From Alphaproteobacteria bacterium (GTDB lineage Bacteria > Pseudomonadota > Alphaproteobacteria > Sphingomonadales > Sphingomonadaceae): a stretch of DNA of 64,000 nucleotides. The notes below the pieces were generated by a model. It had not been told where the DNA came from, made no database searches, and saw only the letters and a program-made list of their open reading frames with translations. This document shows, piece after piece, positions 19,328 to 29,693 of this stretch (its first letter is position 1; each line of letters begins with the position of its first letter). A program made the translations under genes and the position numbers. Where the stretch lies: positions 1,674,001-1,738,000 of the forward strand of contig VBAC01000001.1 of the NCBI GenBank assembly GCA_005883305.1, given 5' to 3'.

Positions 19328-19807
19328 TCACGCATAGCTGACCTTCTGCCCCATCATCCGCTTGAAGCGGGTGAGGATCGCGTGGGCGTTGACCTGGTCG
19401 CGGCAGCAGACGAACATCGTGTCGTCGCCCGAGACGGTGCCGGCGATCTCGGGCATCGCCGCCTGATCGATCGCCGAGGCGACGAGATGGGCGGAGCCGG
19501 GCGGAGTCTTGATGACGATCAGCTGGCCGGCCACCTCCATTCCGGTCACCCATTCGGCGAGGATCCGCTGGAGGCGGTCGGTGCCCCAGTCCGCCGCGCC
19601 GATCTGGTCGGGCAGAGCGTAGGAGAGCACGCCGCCCCTCTTCACCTTGATCGCGCCGATCTGGTCGAGGTCGCGCGAGACCGTCGCCTGAGTGACGTCG
19701 AAGCCGAACGAGCGAAGACGCTCGGTCACCTCCTCCTGGCTGGCGAGCGCGTCGGCGCGGATGAGGTCGGCGAGCGTGCGCAGGCGGCGCGAGCGGGTGT
19801 CGGTCAT
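19328..19807 (-). CDS. argR: Arginine repressor
   Basis: A 159-residue ArgR. The N-terminal winged helix has ALASQEEVTERLRSFGF and the signature TQATVSRDLDQIGAIKV. The C-terminal hexamerisation and arginine-binding domain has GTVSGDDTMFVCCR. It binds ARG boxes when loaded with arginine; a strong candidate box lies at 24035-24050 before argC. The start ATG 19807 matches the family. Its location inside the cluster it would control suggests autoregulation with the operon. Confidence 0.95.
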   Translation of the reverse strand: MTDTRSRRLRTLADLIRADALASQEEVTERLRSFGFDVTQATVSRDLDQIGAIKVKRGGVLSYALPDQIGAADWGTDRLQRILAEWVTGMEVAGQLIVIKTPPGSAHLVASAIDQAAMPEIAGTVSGDDTMFVCCRDQVNAHAILTRFKRMMGQKVSYA

Positions 19808-19832
19808 GGACGTGCTCCCCGCATCCCCCTCG

Positions 19833-19949
19833 GAGTCACCCCGGCGAAAGCCGGGGCCCATGAACCGAAGACTATAAAGGTTGGCGACGTCGTCATCGCA
19901 TTCCCTCGATCGCCATGTTCATGGGTCCCGGCTTTCGCCGGGATGACTC
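19833..19949. repeat. Rep-A palindromic repeat, copy 2
   Basis: Same arms as copy 1 (GAGTCACCCCGGCGAAAGCC ... CTTTCGCCGGGATGACTC). It lies between argF and argR and fills the gap. Confidence 0.85.
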
Positions 19950-19960
19950 ATTGGGAAACA

Positions 19961-20827
19961 TCACCGAACCCCCGCCAGCCAGGCGAGCGCGCCGCGGGCG
20001 GTGTGCATTCGGTTTTCGGCCTGGCGCCAGACCGCGCTCTTCGGACCTTCCATCACCTCGTCGGTGACCTCCTCGCCGCGGCGGGCCGGCAGGCAGTGGA
20101 GGAACCAGGCGTCGCTCGATCTGGCCATCAGCGCGGCATCGACCTGATAGGCGGCGAGGGCCTTGCGCCGGGCGTCGGCTTCGGAATCCTGCCCCATCGA
20201 GACCCAGACGTCGGTGTAGACGATCTGGGCGCGGGCGACGGCCTCGGCCGGATCGACCACCCGGCGAACGCCGTAAGGCGCATCCTTCAGCGCATAAGCG
20301 GCCGGGCTGGCGAGGGTCAGTTCGGCTCCCACCGCGACACAGGCCTGGGCGAGGGAGCGGGCCACATTGTTGTCGGCGTCGCCGACATAGGCGATCCGCG
20401 CCCCTTCGAGCCGGCCGAGCAACTGCTTGACCGTGAGCAGGTCGGCGAAGGCCTGGAGCGGATGATCGCTGTCGGAGAGCAGGTTGAGCACCGGAGTTTC
20501 GACCGCGTCGGCCATCGCGGTGAGATCGCGATGGTCCATCACCCGCGCGGCGATGACCGAATGGTAGCAGGCGAGCGTACGCGCCACGTCCTCGGCGCTC
20601 TCGCGGGTGCCGAGGCCGACCTCGTCCTTCTGGATGTAGACGGGGTGGGCGCCGAGCTGGACGCACGCCATCTCCATCGAGTTGCGGGTCCGCGCCGAGG
20701 GCTTCTGGAAGACCAAAGCGACGCCCTTGCCGGCGAGCGGCGCGCCGAGATCGTCGCGCTCGGACAGAGCGAGGATCTCCGCCAGCGCGCCGTCGGGCAG
20801 GCCGGCGATGGTCAGCAGGTCGGTCAT
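19961..20827 (-). CDS. argF: Ornithine carbamoyltransferase, atypical
   Basis: A 288-residue carbamoyltransferase that makes citrulline from ornithine and carbamoyl phosphate. The carbamoyl-phosphate motif reads KPSARTRNSMEM, where the usual motif is S-T-R-T-R. Further sites are YHSVIAARVMDH, HPLQAFADLLT, DVWVSMGQ and LHCLPARRGEE. The short N-terminus and MEMACVQLGAHPVYIQ differ from the usual proteobacterial ArgF, so a different subfamily or transfer is possible. The start ATG 20827 was chosen because longer starts run into a repeat. Position in the arg cluster supports the role. Confidence 0.88.
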   Translation of the reverse strand: MTDLLTIAGLPDGALAEILALSERDDLGAPLAGKGVALVFQKPSARTRNSMEMACVQLGAHPVYIQKDEVGLGTRESAEDVARTLACYHSVIAARVMDHRDLTAMADAVETPVLNLLSDSDHPLQAFADLLTVKQLLGRLEGARIAYVGDADNNVARSLAQACVAVGAELTLASPAAYALKDAPYGVRRVVDPAEAVARAQIVYTDVWVSMGQDSEADARRKALAAYQVDAALMARSSDAWFLHCLPARRGEEVTDEVMEGPKSAVWRQAENRMHTARGALAWLAGVR

Positions 20828-20858
20828 CGGGCGGTCTCCCCAAACGGAGATGAAAATG

Positions 20859-20976
20859 GAGTCATCCCGGCGAAAGCCGGGACCCATGAACCGAAGTGGC
20901 TGAGGTCGCGCACGGTCGACTCCGCCTCACCTGAGACCCCTGTGTTCATGGGTCCCGGCCTTCGCCGGGATGACTT
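20859..20976. repeat. Rep-A palindromic repeat, copy 3
   Basis: Arms GAGTCATCCCGGCGAAAGCC ... CCTTCGCCGGGATGACTT. It lies between argB and argF. Confidence 0.85.
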
Positions 20977-20990
20977 ATAAGGGCTAGCGG

Positions 20991-21857
20991 TCATGCAGCT
21001 TTCTCCCGGGTGACCATCGTGCCGATGCCTTGATCGGTGAGGATTTCGATCAGCAGCGCGTGGGGCACGCGCCCGTCGATGATGTGGGCGGAGCCGACTC
21101 CGCCGTCGACAGCGTCGGCGCAGGCCTTGAGCTTGGGGATCATTCCCGCGCTGACGCTTTCGTGCTCGATCCGCTCGCGAAGCGCGTCGGAGCTCAGCCG
21201 CTGGACGAGCGTGCTTTCGTCCTTCGGGTCCTCGAGCAGGCCGGGTGCGGCGGTGAGGTAGACGATCTTCTCCGCGTCCATCGCCACCGCGATGGCCATC
21301 GCCGCCTCGTCGGCGTTGATGTTGTAGGGCTGGCCCGAGGGATCGGCGCCGACGGTGGAAACCACTGGAGCGAGCCCTTGGTCGAGCAGGCCGTGGAGGC
21401 GCTCGGCGCGGACCTCCGCGACGTCGCCGACGAAGCCCAGCGCGGGATCGCGCGGCCTGGTGATCAGCAGGCCGCCATCCTCGCCGGCGACCGCCACGGC
21501 GACCGGATCGGCGGGGGATTCCTTGTTGATCGTCGCGACCAGGTTGCGGCTGACCTCGCCGACCAGGACCATGCGCACGATCCGCAGCGTCTCGGCGTCG
21601 GTGACGCGCAGGCCGTCGCGGAATTCGGGCTTCTTGCCCATCTGCTTCATCAGCGCGTCGACCTGAGGGCCGCCGCCGTGGACGAGCACGCAGCGCACGC
21701 CGACGCTCCTGAGGAGCAGGACGTCCTGGGCCAGCGCCCGGTCGAGCTCGGCGTCGATCGCCGCCCCCCCGAGCTTCACGACCACTGTCTTGCCGCGGAA
21801 GCGCTGGATGTAGGGCAGCGCCTGAATAAGTATGCGCGCGGTCTCGGTCGGGGTCAT
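20991..21857 (-). CDS. argB: Acetylglutamate kinase
   Basis: A 288-residue amino-acid kinase that phosphorylates N-acetylglutamate. The phosphate loop is VVKLGGAAID, the substrate region VHGGGPQVDALM, and the catalytic Lys is in GMIPKLKAC. The extended N-terminus LPYIQRFRGKTVVV is typical of arginine-sensitive hexameric forms. Its start ATG overlaps the argJ stop (ATGA), so the two are translationally coupled. Confidence 0.97.
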   Translation of the reverse strand: MTPTETARILIQALPYIQRFRGKTVVVKLGGAAIDAELDRALAQDVLLLRSVGVRCVLVHGGGPQVDALMKQMGKKPEFRDGLRVTDAETLRIVRMVLVGEVSRNLVATINKESPADPVAVAVAGEDGGLLITRPRDPALGFVGDVAEVRAERLHGLLDQGLAPVVSTVGADPSGQPYNINADEAAMAIAVAMDAEKIVYLTAAPGLLEDPKDESTLVQRLSSDALRERIEHESVSAGMIPKLKACADAVDGGVGSAHIIDGRVPHALLIEILTDQGIGTMVTREKAA

Positions 21858-23014
21858 GACGTTTTCACATTTTCCTTGATGTAGCCCGGACCGAGGTCGA
21901 TTCCGATGACCTGGGCGCTTCCGGAGCCCGCTCCGAGGCCCACTTCGATCTCGATTTCGTCATGCTCCATGTGCTTTTTTACGGTGCCTCCCGCATGTTT
22001 TACGGGTGCTCCCGCGCGCGCAACGACGGTGCCCCCGTATGCGACGAAGCACCTCCCGGGCTCGAATTCGACGCCTGCGGACCCCGCGGCGGCCAAAAGG
22101 CGCCCCCAATAGGGGTCTCCGCCGTGCCACGAGCATTTGACGAGGTTGTTCTCGGCGATGTTCTTGGCCGCCGCGCGCGCTTCGGAATCGCTCGCTGCGC
22201 CGGTGACCTTGAGCCGGACGACCTTGGTCACCCCTTCGGCGTCGCGCGCCATCTGCATAGTCAGGTCCTCGCACAGGCGGTGGACCGCGTCGGCGAACTC
22301 GGCGCGGTCGGCGGGGCCGCGCCGGCCGTTGGCGAGCAGGATGACGGTGTCGTTGGTCGAGGTCGCGCCGTCGACGTTGAGCGTGTTGAAGGTCCGGTCC
22401 GCCGCCTCGCGAAGGATCGCCTGCAGCTCGCCCTGCGGAAGCTCCGCGTCGGTCGTCAGATAGGCGAGCATGGTCGCCATGTTCGGAGCGATCATCCCGC
22501 AGCCCTTGGCCATGCCGCCGAGGGTGAAGGTCGAGCCCTCCACCACCGCCTCCTTGGCCCGGTGATCGGTGGTGAGGATTCCCCGCGCGGCATCCTCGCC
22601 GCCCTCGGCGGAGAGCTTCCTGGCGAGCTTCGGAACGGCGGGGAGGATCACGTCCATCGGCAGCGGCGTGCCGATGATTCCGGTCGAGGAGACCAGCACG
22701 TGGGCCTTGTCGATGCCGAGCGCCTCGGCCGCGGCCGCGCTCATCGCCTCGGCGTCGGCCATGCCGCGGGCCCCGGTGCCGGCATTGGCGTTGCCCGAAT
22801 TGACGACGATCGCCGCCGCCTTGCCGCCGTTCGCGGCGAGGCGCTGACGGTCGAGCACCACCGGGGGCGCGACGAACTTGTTCTGGGTGAAGACCGCGAC
22901 GCAGGTCGCCGGCCGGCGGTCGTCGGTGGCGACCAGCGCCATGTCGTAGCGGCGCCGCTTGATCCCGGCGTGGCAGCCGGCTGCGACGAAGCCCAAGGCG
23001 GCGGTGACGCTCAC
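21854..23014 (-). CDS. argJ: Bifunctional glutamate N-acetyltransferase/ornithine acetyltransferase
   Basis: A 386-residue ArgJ, which recycles the acetyl group from N-acetylornithine to glutamate. The autoprocessing nucleophile Thr is in APNMATMLAYLTTDA, preceded by KGCGMI (usually KGSGMI). NVDGATSTNDT is a second signature. The GTG start at 23014 overlaps the argC stop (GTGA). No argE-type deacetylase is in the window, consistent with the cyclic pathway. Confidence 0.95.
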   Translation of the reverse strand: MSVTAALGFVAAGCHAGIKRRRYDMALVATDDRRPATCVAVFTQNKFVAPPVVLDRQRLAANGGKAAAIVVNSGNANAGTGARGMADAEAMSAAAAEALGIDKAHVLVSSTGIIGTPLPMDVILPAVPKLARKLSAEGGEDAARGILTTDHRAKEAVVEGSTFTLGGMAKGCGMIAPNMATMLAYLTTDAELPQGELQAILREAADRTFNTLNVDGATSTNDTVILLANGRRGPADRAEFADAVHRLCEDLTMQMARDAEGVTKVVRLKVTGAASDSEARAAAKNIAENNLVKCSWHGGDPYWGRLLAAAGSAGVEFEPGRCFVAYGGTVVARAGAPVKHAGGTVKKHMEHDEIEIEVGLGAGSGSAQVIGIDLGPGYIKENVKTS

Positions 23015-24015
23015 GGCCACACTCCCACCGTGCTGAGCCCGGCACTCTCGTCGAGGCCGAGCATGAGATTGGCGCACTGGATCATCTGGCCCGCGGCTCC
23101 CTTCACGAGATTGTCGAGCGCGGCGATGGCGAGCACCCGGCCGGTGCGCTCGTCGTAGCGCGCGGTGAGGTGGACCGCGTTCGAGCCCAGGGCCCATTTG
23201 GTCGAGGGCGGGCGCTCCGAGACATGGATGAACGGCTCGCCCTCATAGGCGCTGCGAAGCGCGTCGAGCGGGTCGCAGGGGCCTTTGGCGATCGCGCTGC
23301 AGGTGGCGAGGATTCCGCGGTTCATCGGCGCGAGGTGGGGCGTGAAGAGGATCTTGCCGCCGAGCGCCATCTCCATCTCCGCGGTGTGCCGGTGATGGAG
23401 CAGGCCGTAGGCGGTCATGCTCTCGTCGACGCTGTTGAAGTGGGTGGCCTCCTTGAGCCCCTTGCCGGCGCCGCTGACTCCCGAGGCGGCGTCGACGGCG
23501 ATCGTGTCGGGGTCGATCAGGCCGAGCAGGGGTTTGAGGGCGAGGATCGCGGCTGTGGGATAGCAGCCGGCTGCGGCGACCGCCCTGGCGCCGGCGATCG
23601 CCTCGCGGTGGAGCTCGGGGATGCCGTAGACGAAGCGGCCCAGGAGGTCCGGCGCACTGTGCGGCTCGTGGTACCAGCGCTCGTAGGCGGCGGCGTCGGA
23701 AAGGCGGAAATCCGCGCCCAGATCGACGAACAAAGCCCCCGAATCGAGGATGGCGGGGGCGATTTTCTGCGATTCGCCGTGCGGGAGCGCCGCGAAAACC
23801 ACCCGGGAGTCCCCCGGAATCCGCGCGGGAGCATGCTCCAGAACATGCCGGGGGTAGGCCAAAGCAAGGTGGGGGTGCACCTCGGCGAGGGGCTTTCCGG
23901 CCTGGCTGTCGGCGTAGAGATGGACCGGATCGAGCGCCGGATGCGCGGCGCAGAGCCGGAGAAGCTCGGCGCCGACGAAACCCGAGGCTCCGAAGATGGC
24001 GACAGGAACGGACAT
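23011..24015 (-). CDS. argC: N-acetyl-gamma-glutamyl-phosphate reductase
   Basis: A 334-residue type-1 ArgC. The NADP motif is AIFGASGFVGAELLRL (about residues 6-21) and the catalytic Cys is in AAAGCYPTAA. PHLAPMNRGILAT is a conserved block. The start ATG 24015 is the first gene of the cluster. A 16-bp perfect palindrome resembling an ARG box lies 20 bp upstream. The genes argC, argJ and argB overlap and argF, argR, argG follow, interrupted only by repeats. Confidence 0.97.
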   Translation of the reverse strand: MSVPVAIFGASGFVGAELLRLCAAHPALDPVHLYADSQAGKPLAEVHPHLALAYPRHVLEHAPARIPGDSRVVFAALPHGESQKIAPAILDSGALFVDLGADFRLSDAAAYERWYHEPHSAPDLLGRFVYGIPELHREAIAGARAVAAAGCYPTAAILALKPLLGLIDPDTIAVDAASGVSGAGKGLKEATHFNSVDESMTAYGLLHHRHTAEMEMALGGKILFTPHLAPMNRGILATCSAIAKGPCDPLDALRSAYEGEPFIHVSERPPSTKWALGSNAVHLTARYDERTGRVLAIAALDNLVKGAAGQMIQCANLMLGLDESAGLSTVGVWP

Positions 24016-24034
24016 GCGGGGTCTATGCATATCC

Positions 24035-24050
24035 TTGCATAATTATGCAA
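24035..24050. promoter_or_regulatory. Predicted ArgR operator (ARG box) upstream of argC
   Basis: A perfect 16-bp palindrome, TTGCATAATTATGCAA. The E. coli box core is TGAATAATTATTCA, which differs only by one symmetrical base per half. A possible degenerate partner with the half-site TATGCA lies 20 bp nearer the gene, at about 24014-24031. argR is in the same cluster. Confidence 0.75.
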
Positions 24051-24057
24051 CCGTCGC

Positions 24058-24092
24058 CCAAAAGAAAATGCGCCCCGATCTCTCGGAGCGCA
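24058..24092 (-). terminator. Rho-independent terminator after the 84-residue protein gene
   Basis: Stem TGCGC/GCGCA with inner CCGA/TCGG and TCTC loop (24069-24092). The minus strand then continues TTTTCTTTT. It separates the small gene from the argC operator. Confidence 0.8.
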
Positions 24093-24119
24093 CCTTCCGG
24101 GGAATCCCCTGTGCTCAGC

Positions 24120-24374
24120 TTACGGGCTGTGCGGGCCGTCGTCGTTGTCGGTGAGCTCGATGATGCCCCAGATAATGAGGGCGAGCACGACAGCGCCGAC
24201 GATGTAGATGCCGTAGCCGCCACGATCGAGATTGCTCTCGCCCGCGGTGGGAGCGCCCGCGCGCGGGGCGCTCGGGCTGGCAAGGCTCAAAGGCTGAGCC
24301 GACTGAGCCACCGCAGCACTGCTGGCGGTGATCATCGAGATGGCGGCGACCGCAGCCAGTTTTTTCGAAAGCAT
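24120..24374 (-). CDS. Small secreted or membrane protein, 84 residues
   Basis: It has a signal peptide (MLSKKLAAVAAISMITASSAAVAQ), a short Pro/Ala linker and a hydrophobic helix YGIYIVGAVVLALIIWGIIEL, then an acidic tail DNDDG. The Shine-Dalgarno AAGGAGG is strong and close to ATG 24374. It is monocistronic with its own terminator. Function unknown; the pattern (cleaved signal, one C-terminal helix) fits an inner-membrane or envelope peptide. Confidence 0.75.
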   Translation of the reverse strand: MLSKKLAAVAAISMITASSAAVAQSAQPLSLASPSAPRAGAPTAGESNLDRGGYGIYIVGAVVLALIIWGIIELTDNDDGPHSP

Positions 24375-24605
24375 TACAACCTCCTTGGGTTGCTATCCGC
24401 ACGGGACAGCGGGACAGCGAATTCGGGCCCCCCGATCATACGCACGGGGTTTGGCCAGAACCGCAACCCCTTAGCCATGGTTGCGTTCCAAATCCACGAC
24501 AAAATTGTCTCCATGTTTCGCAGCCGAAAACTTCTCCGCGTTTTTCGTTACTTGCCGGCATGCTGCCCGCAACTTGATTCGCGGTCCGGGGCGGAGACGG
24601 GCGGC

Positions 24606-26285
<1,680 letters not shown>

Positions 26286-26369
26286 GAGTGACTCCCGAAA
26301 CGTGGCGACGTTCAAACGCCCGAACGCGCGCCGGGCCTCCAGGACGAAGCACATTCAGCACGATCGAGC

Positions 26370-26476
26370 TCCCTCTCCCATGGGGAGAGGGTTGGGGTGA
26401 GGGGTTCCGGCGTGATCGAACAACCGCCGACTCCGTAAACCCCCACCCTACCCTCCCCCTCAGGGGGAGGGGGTAG
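26370..26476. repeat. Rep-C palindromic repeat, copy 1
   Basis: CCCTCTCCCATGGGGAGAGG with GTTGGGGTGAGGGG on the left; CCCCCACCCTACCCTCCCCC with TCAGGGGGAGGG on the right, sharing a central ACTCCGTAAAC. Other copies are at 30391, 32538 and 62655. Confidence 0.85.
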
Positions 26477-26497
26477 AAAGCCAAATGTCGATAAGAC

Positions 26498-26905
26498 CTA
26501 GGCGTCCCGAAGCCAGTTCTCCAGCGGCAGTCCCGCCACCCGCGAGAATTCCCGCAAATTGTCGGTGACGAGGCTACGGCCGAGCGCGAGCGCGTGCGCG
26601 GCGATGAGCAGGTCGTTCGCGCCGGTCGGCCTCCCCGCCGCCTCGAGGCTGCAACGCAGTTCGCCATAGACCCGCTCGGCCGGCGCCTCGAACGGCAGCA
26701 CTTCGATCGCGCCGAGAATCTTCTCCAGCTGCGCCGTCAGCCGGGCCGAGCCCCGCCGGACCGCGCCGTAGCGAAGCTCCGCCGCCACGATGATGCTGGT
26801 GCCGATCGCGCGCTCGTCGATGCCCACGAGGCGCGCGGCGGCGGCGCCCTGCGGATTGCGGACGAGATCGGAGACGATGTTCGTATCGAGCAGGTAGCGA
26901 GTCAC
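26498..26905 (-). CDS. vapC: VapC-type PIN-domain toxin
   Basis: A 135-residue PIN ribonuclease. The acidic residues are in LLDTNIVSD (N-terminal), VAAELRYG, GANDLLIAAHAL and TDNLREF, the four family positions. Members cleave tRNA or rRNA when freed from VapB. Its ATG overlaps the VapB stop (ATGA). Toxicity is inferred from the intact quartet. Confidence 0.93.
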   Translation of the reverse strand: MTRYLLDTNIVSDLVRNPQGAAAARLVGIDERAIGTSIIVAAELRYGAVRRGSARLTAQLEKILGAIEVLPFEAPAERVYGELRCSLEAAGRPTGANDLLIAAHALALGRSLVTDNLREFSRVAGLPLENWLRDA

Positions 26906-27138
26906 GAATCGACCGGCTCGGGCGCGGGATCGTCGATCGGACCGAAATCCTCCTCGATCGGGGCCATCGCCGCAAGGATCGCGCGCAACGAGCGCGGCGG
27001 CGCCGATTCGATGATCAGCCGCCCCCCTTCCTTGCGCATGATGGCGTCCTCGCCCGGAAGCTCGAACTCGCGCGGAATCCGGACCGCCTGGCTTCTTCCG
27101 TTCTTGAACAGCTTCACATGACGCTCCGCGCCCATCAT
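26902..27138 (-). CDS. vapB: VapB-type antitoxin
   Basis: A 78-residue SpoVT/AbrB-fold antitoxin. The DNA-binding strand set is HVKLFKNGRSQAVRIPREFEL. The C-terminal half, IEEDFGPIDDPAPEP, is the acidic toxin-wrapping tail. Upstream at 27146-27171 lies a perfect 9-bp inverted repeat fitting an autoregulatory operator. The start may be the second Met (27135). Confidence 0.92.
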   Translation of the reverse strand: MMGAERHVKLFKNGRSQAVRIPREFELPGEDAIMRKEGGRLIIESAPPRSLRAILAAMAPIEEDFGPIDDPAPEPVDS

Positions 27139-27145
27139 GGTCTCC

Positions 27146-27171
27146 GTGGCATATTACATGGCATATGCCAC
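27146..27171. promoter_or_regulatory. Predicted VapB operator
   Basis: Perfect inverted repeat GTGGCATAT (27146-27154) and ATATGCCAC (27163-27171) with an 8-bp spacer, 8 bp upstream of vapB. AbrB-fold antitoxins bind such palindromes over their own promoter. Confidence 0.65.
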
Positions 27172-27227
27172 ATGCACCCGCCTATGTCGAGACTCGGGAC
27201 ATCAAGGACGAGCCCCGGGGGTGGCGG

Positions 27228-27491
27228 AGACCTGGACCCTGAAACAAGTCAGGGTGGCGGGCTTGGGGCGGACGCGGCTTGCCGCCGCGCACGGGGCTGC
27301 TAGGCTCATCCCCGCTTACCTTCTCGCTCATCCTGAGGAGCCGGTGAGCCTGTCCTTCGATACGCGTCTTCGACAAGCTCAGCCGCTACTCAGGATGAGC
27401 GTTCTTTCCTTTCCGCTCATGCTGAGTAGGCATTGAGCCTGGCGAAATGCCATATCGAAGCACGGGCTCAGTCCCTCCTCAGGATGAGCGG
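27228..27491. repeat. Repeat-rich gap: small inverted repeat and Rep-I element
   Basis: The 422-bp gap between vapB and the S9 peptidase holds no credible gene. ACCCTGA...TCAGGGT (about 27236-27255) is a short palindrome. From 27327, CTCATCCTGAGGAGC, then GCTACTCAGGATGAGC, then CTCATGCTGAG and CTCCTCAGGATGAGCGG form a double inverted repeat of a type common in alphaproteobacterial intergenic DNA. The rest shows no clear promoter. Confidence 0.65.
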
Positions 27492-27560
27492 TCGTGATTT
27501 AAACTCGTCACCGGATGAACTAGACCCTCCGTCGTCCCGCACATCGAAAGAGCTGTCCCG

Positions 27561-29693
27561 ATGCGTCTTCTCCCTGCCCTGCTGCTCCCCTTCGCCGCCG
27601 CTTCCGCGCTTGCCCAGCCCGCCTCCACGCCGATCGCCTATCCCGAGACGGCGCGCGGCGAGGTGGCCGAGGAGCAGTTCGGGGAGCGGGTCGCCGATCC
27701 CTATCGCTGGCTCGAGAACGACGTCCGGCAGGACCCGGCGGTGCGCGCCTGGGTGACCGCGCAGAACCGGGTCACCGAGGCGTTCCTCGCCGCGCTTCCG
27801 GGGCGCGACGCGATCCGGGCGCGGATGACCGAGCTCTACGATTACGAGCGGTTCAGCCTGCCGGAGAAAGCCGGAAGCCGCTATTTCTACACCCGCAACG
27901 ACGGGCTTCAGAACCAGGCGGTGCTCTACGTCCGCGAGGGGATCGACGGCGCTCCGCGGGTGCTGATCGATCCCAACACATGGTCGCAGGACGGCGCTAC
28001 CGCGCTCGCCGAATGGGATCCTTCGCACGACGGCAGCCACCTGCTCTATTCGGTGCAGGACGGCGGCACCGACTGGCGCACCGTGCGCGTGCTCGACGTC
28101 GCCACCGGCCGGCCGACGAGCGACGAGGTGCGCTGGGTCAAATTCTCCAACCTCGATTGGGCCAGGGACGGATCGGGTTTCTATTATTCGCGCTTCGCCG
28201 AGCCGGCCACGGGGACCCAGTTCCAGTCGCTCAACGAGAATCAGAAGGTCTATTTCCATCGCCTCGGAACGCCGCAGAGCGAGGACCGGCTGGTCTACGC
28301 CACGCCCGACCGGCCGCGGCTCGGCCACACCGCCGAGGTCTCGGAGGACGGACGCTGGCTGATCGTCTCAAGCTCCGAGGGCACCGACGCGCGCTACGAG
28401 ATCACGCTGATCGACCTCGCCCGGCCGGAGGCGGCGCCGCGCCAGCTGATAGCCGGGTTCGAGAACGACTGGTCCTATCTCGGCAACCGCGGAAACGTCT
28501 TCTACTGGAGCACCAACAAGGGCGCGCCGCGCCAGCGCATCGTCGCCACCGACATCTCCCGCCCGCAGCTGGCGATCCGCGAGATCGTGCCGGAGGACAG
28601 GGCGACCCTTCAGGGCGCCTCGATCGTCGGGCGCCAGCTGATCGTCCGCTACCTCGCCGACGCCAAGAGCGAGGTGCGCACCTTCGACCTCGAGGGGACG
28701 CGCACCGGCCTCATCCGCCTGCCCGGCATCGGCAGCGCCGGCGGCTTCCGCGGCGACCAGTCTTCGGCCGAGACCTTCTACAGCTTCGCGAGCTTCAACA
28801 GCCCGGGCGCGATCTACCGCTACGACAGCGCCACCGGCCGGACGAGTGTCTTCGCCGAATCGCGCCTGGCCTTCGATCCGGCGCGCTACGAGGTCCGCCA
28901 GGTCTTCTACAATTCGAAGGACGGGACGCGGGTGCCGATGTTCCTCGTCCACCGCCGCGACCTCGACCGGAGCCGGCCGCAGCCGACCCTGCTCTACGGC
29001 TATGGCGGATTCAACGCGACCGAGCTTCCGCGCTACCAGCCCAAATGGATGACCTGGGTCGACATGGGCGGGATCCTCGCCGTCGCCAACCTTCGCGGCG
29101 GCGGCGAATATGGCGAGGCCTGGCACGACGCCGGAAGGCTCGCCAACAAGCAGAACACGTTCGACGACTTCATCGCCGCCGGCGAATACCTGATCCGCGA
29201 GCACGTCACGACCAGCCGCCAGCTGGCGATCGAGGGCCGCTCCAACGGCGGCCTGCTGATCGGCGCGGTGCTCAACCAGCGGCCGGACCTGTTCGCCGCC
29301 GCTTTGCCGACCGTCGGCGTGATGGACATGCTCCGCTTCGACCGCTTCACCGCCGGGCGCTATTGGGTCGACGATTACGGCTACCCCAACCGCGAGGCCG
29401 ATTTCCGGGTGCTCAGGGCCTATTCGCCCTATCACAACATCCGTGCGGGCACCGCCTATCCGCCGATGCTGGTGACCACCGCCGACACCGACGACCGCGT
29501 CGTTCCCGGGCACAGCTTCAAATATATCGCCGCGATCCAGAACGCCGACCCGAACGGCGCGCCCCACCTGATCCGGATCGAGACCCGCGCCGGCCACGCC
29601 TCGGGCAAGCCGACCGACAAGCAGATCGCCGAATATACCGACATGTACGCGTTTATCGCGCACTATACGGGGCTGCGGGTGGCGGCGCGATGA
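27561..29693 (+). CDS. Prolyl oligopeptidase-family serine peptidase (S9A), secreted
   Basis: A 710-residue protein with a signal peptide (MRLLPALLLPFAAASALAQ). After it comes an N-terminal segment, VADPYRWLEND, typical of prolyl oligopeptidases, then a seven-blade beta-propeller region (about residues 90-420) and a C-terminal hydrolase. The triad is Ser in EGRSNGGLL, Asp in TADTDDRVVP and His in RAGHASGKPT. LYGYGGFN provides the oxyanion hole. It cleaves short peptides after proline in the periplasm. The function class is firm. Confidence 0.95.
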   Translation: MRLLPALLLPFAAASALAQPASTPIAYPETARGEVAEEQFGERVADPYRWLENDVRQDPAVRAWVTAQNRVTEAFLAALPGRDAIRARMTELYDYERFSLPEKAGSRYFYTRNDGLQNQAVLYVREGIDGAPRVLIDPNTWSQDGATALAEWDPSHDGSHLLYSVQDGGTDWRTVRVLDVATGRPTSDEVRWVKFSNLDWARDGSGFYYSRFAEPATGTQFQSLNENQKVYFHRLGTPQSEDRLVYATPDRPRLGHTAEVSEDGRWLIVSSSEGTDARYEITLIDLARPEAAPRQLIAGFENDWSYLGNRGNVFYWSTNKGAPRQRIVATDISRPQLAIREIVPEDRATLQGASIVGRQLIVRYLADAKSEVRTFDLEGTRTGLIRLPGIGSAGGFRGDQSSAETFYSFASFNSPGAIYRYDSATGRTSVFAESRLAFDPARYEVRQVFYNSKDGTRVPMFLVHRRDLDRSRPQPTLLYGYGGFNATELPRYQPKWMTWVDMGGILAVANLRGGGEYGEAWHDAGRLANKQNTFDDFIAAGEYLIREHVTTSRQLAIEGRSNGGLLIGAVLNQRPDLFAAALPTVGVMDMLRFDRFTAGRYWVDDYGYPNREADFRVLRAYSPYHNIRAGTAYPPMLVTTADTDDRVVPGHSFKYIAAIQNADPNGAPHLIRIETRAGHASGKPTDKQIAEYTDMYAFIAHYTGLRVAAR

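Noticed and set aside
24024-24031. TATGCATA as an independent operator
   Set aside because: Too short on its own; kept only as a possible half-site of a second ARG box.
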